From Chitinophagales bacterium (GTDB taxonomy: Bacteria > Bacteroidota > Bacteroidia > Chitinophagales > UBA2359), in assembly GCA_020629595.1 (NCBI GenBank), contig JAHDDA010000043.1, positions 1 through 9,744 of the forward strand: 9,744 bases of DNA. The letters are read 5' to 3'. Shown piece after piece: positions 5,938-9,744 of this stretch. The notes under the pieces are model-generated. The model was not told where the DNA came from. It saw nothing but the letters and a program-made list of their open reading frames with translations, and did not search any database. Every line of letters starts with the position of its first letter. Within the stretch, counting starts at the first letter, position 1. Both the position numbers and the translations under genes were made by a program.

Positions 5938-8097
5938 ATGCGTTTGTTAACTTACATATTATTTTGCTTTCTTACTTACAATGTTTTTGCTTGTAGTTTG
6001 CACAATGATGTTGCTTTAAATCAAAAAGTATCATTAAGTAATACCATTGTTGAAGGTACTGTAATTAGTAAAAAGAGTGTTTGGTTAGCTAACGCAAACA
6101 GAATTGTAACTATAAATACAGTTGCCATTGATAAAAACTTTACTTCTAAAAAAGGAGGAACTATTGAAGTAATTACAAATGGTGGAATTGTAAATGATGA
6201 ATGGCACACAGTTTCAAATGAGTTGAATTTAGAACTTGGAAATTCAGGATTATTTTTCTTAGGAAGTAAAAAAAATATTCAAACCGACAATAATGTTATT
6301 ATAAACGGAAATTATGCTTTTTTAGGTACAAATTCATTTTTACCTATTAAAGAATCGAAGAACTCAAAAGAAGTTTGCACAAAAATTTATGATAAATTAC
6401 CTAAAGCAAAATATTCGAATAGTAAAAGCAATAAAAACCCAAACACAACAAAAAGTAGTACCAATCAAATGGGAATTAATTGTATTTACCCAAACATAGT
6501 TCAAGCGGGCAATAACGACACTTTATATATAACAGGATATGGCTTTGGTGCAAATGAAAACTTTGAAAATGCAAAAGTATATTTTGCCGATCCAAATACT
6601 GGTGGTTTTTCTTTTATACAATCACCTATTGAAAGCTATGTTTCTTGGTCTGATACTGAAATTGTTTTAGTTGTTCCGCCTGTTGCAGGAAGTGGTTTAG
6701 TAAAAGTAGAAAACGCTAATTTTCAAACAATTACTTCTTTTCAAGAAATTGAAGTTTCATTTGCTTTAAAAGGGGCAAAAAAAGATTCTAAGCCAACTTA
6801 TCTAATTGATAAAAACGGATTAGGTGGTTACACATTTACCATTGCTGAAAATATGAAGAATAGCCTTGCAGAAGAGGCATTTGAAAGAGCAATGAATTAT
6901 GTACAAAATGAGTTAGGGTTTAATATTGCTATTAGCAACGAAACTACCAATATTATTCAAGCTGAAAATGATGGCATTGATATAGTTGCTTTTGAAACTG
7001 CCAGTTTTCCTATAAGTGGATTAGCCGTTGCTTATACACAACACCGCCGTTGTGGAAATGGCTGGGAAGTAGCGGGTTTTGATATTATTTTTAAAGATTT
7101 AAGCAATAGTTATTCAAATTGGAATTTTAGTGAAGCTATGCCCAACAATACACAAATTGATTTTGAATCGGTAGCTTTACACGAAATCTTACATACCTTT
7201 CAACTAAATCATAATGTAAGTAAAGCATCTGTAATGTACCATTCTTATGCTCCAGGAACTACAAAAAGGGTTTTAAATGAATGTTTAGACTTAAGAGCAG
7301 CTCATTTTATTAATGAAAGAAGTTTAAATTACGTGCCAACTTGTAGTGGATACAATCAATATCAAGCATTAGAAAATTATACAACTGTAAATATTGAAAG
7401 CTTGAATTGTGAACAGGCAAGCAATAATTGTACACCTGCAAGCTTAAATGCAAAAGTTTTTTTACAAGGCTATTATGTTGGAAATAGCCAAATGGCAAGC
7501 AATTATACTGTTTTAGGTTTGTTTCCTACCGAACAGCCTTTCAATAAAGAAACTTGGAATTATCAAGGAACAGAAACGTTAAACACCAATGTAATTAATA
7601 CCGATGAAATTATAGATTGGGTTTTAGTTGATTTTTATGCTGAAAATGACATAGAAACAATATCATTTTCAAAAGCAGCTATTTTAAGAAATGATGGAAT
7701 ATTAATTTCTGCAGATGGAAACAATAAATTAATTATTGATGAAATTGATAGAACTATAAATTATTTTATCTCAATTACACATTCAAACCACTTATGTGTT
7801 AAAAGTACAGAAGCTATTAATCTAAATAATAATGAAATTTATGACTTTTCAGCTTCTTCAAATAATACTCAAGGTGGTGTAATTAGCGAAATGGAAGACG
7901 GCATTTTTGCAATGTGTGCTGGCGATTTTGATGGAAACGGCATAATTAACAATCAAGATTACAATGCTTGGGCTGCCAATAGTGCCGCTACCAATGTGTA
8001 TTTAACCATTGATGCTGATGGAAATGGCGTGATCAACAATTTAGATTACAACAAATGGGCAAAAAACCGTTCTCGTATTAGTGCGGCAAGGTTTTAG
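5938..8097 (+). CDS. Secreted zinc metalloprotease with TIG/IPT domain and dockerin-like C-terminus
   Basis: The 719-residue product starts with a signal peptide (hydrophobic core 3-18, VFAC at 16-19). Residues about 35-110 form an N-terminal domain seen in other secreted Bacteroidota proteins (IVEGTVISKKSVW, then TIEVITNGGIV and GLFFLG). A TIG/IPT Ig-like domain spans about 182-275 (PNIVQAGNNDTLYITGYGFG). The catalytic domain, about 285-465, holds HEILHTFQLNH (415-425), giving zinc ligands H415, H419 and H425 and the general base E416, followed by the Met-turn SVMYH (431-435, M433): a metzincin, closest to matrixin-like proteases. Residues about 505-710 are a module shared with the haloperoxidase at 8305, ending in two calcium loops (663-674 and 692-703). 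No type IX secretion sorting domain was recognised. The gene follows the glycosyltransferase by 28 bases with no Shine-Dalgarno; co-transcription is possible. Substrate unknown. Confidence 0.88.
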   Translation: MRLLTYILFCFLTYNVFACSLHNDVALNQKVSLSNTIVEGTVISKKSVWLANANRIVTINTVAIDKNFTSKKGGTIEVITNGGIVNDEWHTVSNELNLELGNSGLFFLGSKKNIQTDNNVIINGNYAFLGTNSFLPIKESKNSKEVCTKIYDKLPKAKYSNSKSNKNPNTTKSSTNQMGINCIYPNIVQAGNNDTLYITGYGFGANENFENAKVYFADPNTGGFSFIQSPIESYVSWSDTEIVLVVPPVAGSGLVKVENANFQTITSFQEIEVSFALKGAKKDSKPTYLIDKNGLGGYTFTIAENMKNSLAEEAFERAMNYVQNELGFNIAISNETTNIIQAENDGIDIVAFETASFPISGLAVAYTQHRRCGNGWEVAGFDIIFKDLSNSYSNWNFSEAMPNNTQIDFESVALHEILHTFQLNHNVSKASVMYHSYAPGTTKRVLNECLDLRAAHFINERSLNYVPTCSGYNQYQALENYTTVNIESLNCEQASNNCTPASLNAKVFLQGYYVGNSQMASNYTVLGLFPTEQPFNKETWNYQGTETLNTNVINTDEIIDWVLVDFYAENDIETISFSKAAILRNDGILISADGNNKLIIDEIDRTINYFISITHSNHLCVKSTEAINLNNNEIYDFSASSNNTQGGVISEMEDGIFAMCAGDFDGNGIINNQDYNAWAANSAATNVYLTIDADGNGVINNLDYNKWAKNRSRISAARF

Positions 8098-8162
8098 ACG
8101 TTTTTGGTAAAGGTAATTCTTAAATGCAAGGGAATAAATTCGCCTTGAAAGGAACTTGCCTC

Positions 8163-8186
8163 CAAGGTAGTTTACTGCCTTGTTTT
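8163..8186 (+). terminator. Probable Rho-independent terminator of the metalloprotease gene
   Basis: The stem CAAGGTAGT / ACTGCCTTG has 9 pairs including one T-G wobble, with a 2-base loop that probably opens to 4, and is followed by TTTT on the plus strand. It lies 65 bases after the stop of the metalloprotease gene, in the 207-bp gap between convergent genes. The A-run needed for function on the minus strand is absent. Nothing else was recognised in 8098-8304. Confidence 0.5.
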
Positions 8187-8304
8187 ACAATAAAAGTCAT
8201 ACTTTCAATTTTTGTCATTTACTCAGAACTTCGACCACCAAACTATGAATTTTCTGTAGAGATCCACTAAAAATAATTTTACAAGAAAACCCTATTTTCA
8301 ATTA

Positions 8305-9744
8305 TCAAAACTGAACAGTTGTTTCGCCAACCTTACTTCTGTTAACACTCCATAAGTTATAATCTTGGTTATTTACAACACCATTTCCATCTGCATCTTG
8401 TGGTACGTAGGCATTTACTACTGCACTATTTTGCGACCAGATATTATAATCTTGATTATTTATAACACCATTGCCATCAAAATCGCCCGAATAAAGCATT
8501 TCTCTACCATTTACCGTTTTGGTTTGTAAATTCCCTAAAGTATTTGAAGTATTAGCTAAATCGAAAGTGCCACCATTACTTAATGTTTGCCCAACAGCCA
8601 AATGGTTTCTGTGGTGAACACTTACTACATAATTTGCCGATTGGTCAAAACCTGTAAAACTAACAGAAGCATTACCGCTTACATCATTAATACTTCCATT
8701 GGTATTTAAGCAACAAGCCTTTGATGCTAAAATGTTACCTGCTTGATCACGAAGACAAACATAAACCCAATCAACAAAATCATTAGGATAAGTCATTACG
8801 CTTTCAGAACCAGCATAATTCCAAGGCGAAGTGTTATACGACTCAAGGTTTGGCACAAGTGCATTTTGTGATAAGTTATTTCTCATATTATCTGCCGTAG
8901 TATTATAAAAACCCTCTAACCATACATTTTCAATATTGAAAGAAACAATACTATCACCATTAAACAATTCGTTGGCAAAAGCAAAAGCATCTAAGCCCAC
9001 TTGTTCGCCCATAAGTCTGCCAGGAATATCATCTAAAGGCGGATGAATACCACCCCAAATACGAGATAAACTACATTGGTCAGAAGCATCACGATAAGTT
9101 GCCCATTGTAGCGTAATATCAACACTTGGTCCTTCTTCAAATACTAAAAAATTATTTTGTGGGGCATCAAATTCGCCCATTCCACCAGGGAAATATTCGC
9201 TACCAGTAATGGCAGTTAAAATTTCGGCTGCTGCACGTGAATAAGTTGAATGTCCCGAAACATAACCCGCAAAAGGAGGCGAAACAAAAGACGGACGTTG
9301 ATAAGGCCACCATTCTTCAGCTAAAATCCAACCAACACCAGCAATATTTGTAGCTGTACTATTTACGTAATCTGGTCCACGCCAAGTATAAAACTTTATC
9401 TTTCCAATATTGGCTGGATCTAAATTAGCCAAAGGATCGCCAGCTACAACTTGCTCTACAAAACCAGGAATAATAGGAACGCCTGCTGGGTGAAAATTAG
9501 GTGCTGCTGGATCCGATGATTGTCCTTTATCTGCCATATATCTTAATGCTGAAACAGGACGAACATAATCGTACCAACCTTTACAGCCCCAAGCAGTAAT
9601 AGCGGCATCGTGCATAGCTCCACCCAAGGTTAAATAAGCTTTTACATCCCATTCTAAATCATTTAATATTGCACCTGCTCCTTGCCATTTTTTTTCTAAA
9701 AGTGGATTGTCGTTTACATAGTTTAAAATATCGAACCAATGCCC
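8305..9744 (-). CDS. Vanadium-dependent haloperoxidase (PAP2 superfamily) with dockerin-like C-terminus, 5' end beyond window
   Basis: The frame is open to the right edge (479 residues visible), so signal peptide and N-terminal helices are not seen. All the vanadate-pocket residues known from fungal vanadium chloroperoxidase can be matched with the same spacing (numbering from the edge): W52 and K55, R62 (KGWYDYVRP), F158, then S163-G164-H165 (PPFAGYVSGHS), and R228 with H234 (SRIWGGIH). The enzyme is therefore predicted to use vanadate and hydrogen peroxide to oxidise halides; which halide cannot be told. Residues about 273-469 are the C-terminal module also found in the convergent metalloprotease, with HHRNHLAV and two calcium loops (420-431 DFDGNGVINNQD, 450-461 DADGNGVVNNQD). 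An exported enzyme is inferred. An acid phosphatase of the same superfamily is less likely given the W/K/F set and the haloperoxidase-like spacing. Confidence 0.88.
   Translation of the reverse strand, partial: GHWFDILNYVNDNPLLEKKWQGAGAILNDLEWDVKAYLTLGGAMHDAAITAWGCKGWYDYVRPVSALRYMADKGQSSDPAAPNFHPAGVPIIPGFVEQVVAGDPLANLDPANIGKIKFYTWRGPDYVNSTATNIAGVGWILAEEWWPYQRPSFVSPPFAGYVSGHSTYSRAAAEILTAITGSEYFPGGMGEFDAPQNNFLVFEEGPSVDITLQWATYRDASDQCSLSRIWGGIHPPLDDIPGRLMGEQVGLDAFAFANELFNGDSIVSFNIENVWLEGFYNTTADNMRNNLSQNALVPNLESYNTSPWNYAGSESVMTYPNDFVDWVYVCLRDQAGNILASKACCLNTNGSINDVSGNASVSFTGFDQSANYVVSVHHRNHLAVGQTLSNGGTFDLANTSNTLGNLQTKTVNGREMLYSGDFDGNGVINNQDYNIWSQNSAVVNAYVPQDADGNGVVNNQDYNLWSVNRSKVGETTVQF

Noticed and set aside
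7918..8505. Cellulosome-type cohesin-dockerin system
   Set aside because: The calcium loops resemble dockerins, but no cohesin, scaffoldin or carbohydrate-binding module is present in the window.

Overview
The window is AT-rich DNA from a member of the Bacteroidota. Three things point there: almost no Shine-Dalgarno sequences, secreted multidomain proteins of a kind common in that phylum, and a shared C-terminal module ending in two calcium-loop (dockerin-like) repeats of the form DxDGNGxxNNxD. Genus cannot be told from the sequence. No tRNA, rRNA, CRISPR array, transposase, phage gene or defence gene was found.

Left part (1-4096, all minus strand): a three-gene run read right to left. It begins with the membrane half of a GT-C-like protein of the 'PTPS-related' membrane family (4096-2585). 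Next is an overlapping frame (2622-1090) that reads like the missing continuation of the same protein, followed by a tail of NTF2-like and FxLYD-like domains. Last, 7 bases on, is a secreted protein with bacterial Ig-like features that runs off the left edge. The junction at 2585-2646 looks like a frameshift in one gene of about 1,000 codons, although a coupled two-gene arrangement cannot be excluded.

Middle (4097-5099): a divergent intergenic stretch of about 1 kb with no gene. It carries four separate palindromic or repeated structures: a degenerate direct/inverted repeat set at 4341-4537, a small hairpin at 4553-4573, a nested long palindrome at 4639-4765, and a perfect 15-bp stem at 4840-4872.

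Right part (5100-9744): a cytoplasmic family 2 glycosyltransferase of the polyprenyl-phosphate-sugar synthase type (plus strand) is followed 28 bases later by a secreted zinc metalloprotease with a TIG/IPT domain (plus). Converging on it from the right edge is a 5'-truncated vanadium-dependent haloperoxidase (minus). Protease and haloperoxidase end in the same roughly 200-residue C-terminal module with two Ca-binding loops, so homologous modules face each other across a 207-bp gap that holds a probable terminator.

How they may work together (inference): the glycosyltransferase could make a lipid-linked sugar that the divergently encoded GT-C-like membrane protein uses outside the inner membrane. 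The protease and haloperoxidase look like exported enzymes sharing one surface or secretion module. No wholly new system is evident. The most notable points are the split membrane gene, the haloperoxidase with a dockerin-like tail, the paired modules and the palindrome-rich intergenic region.
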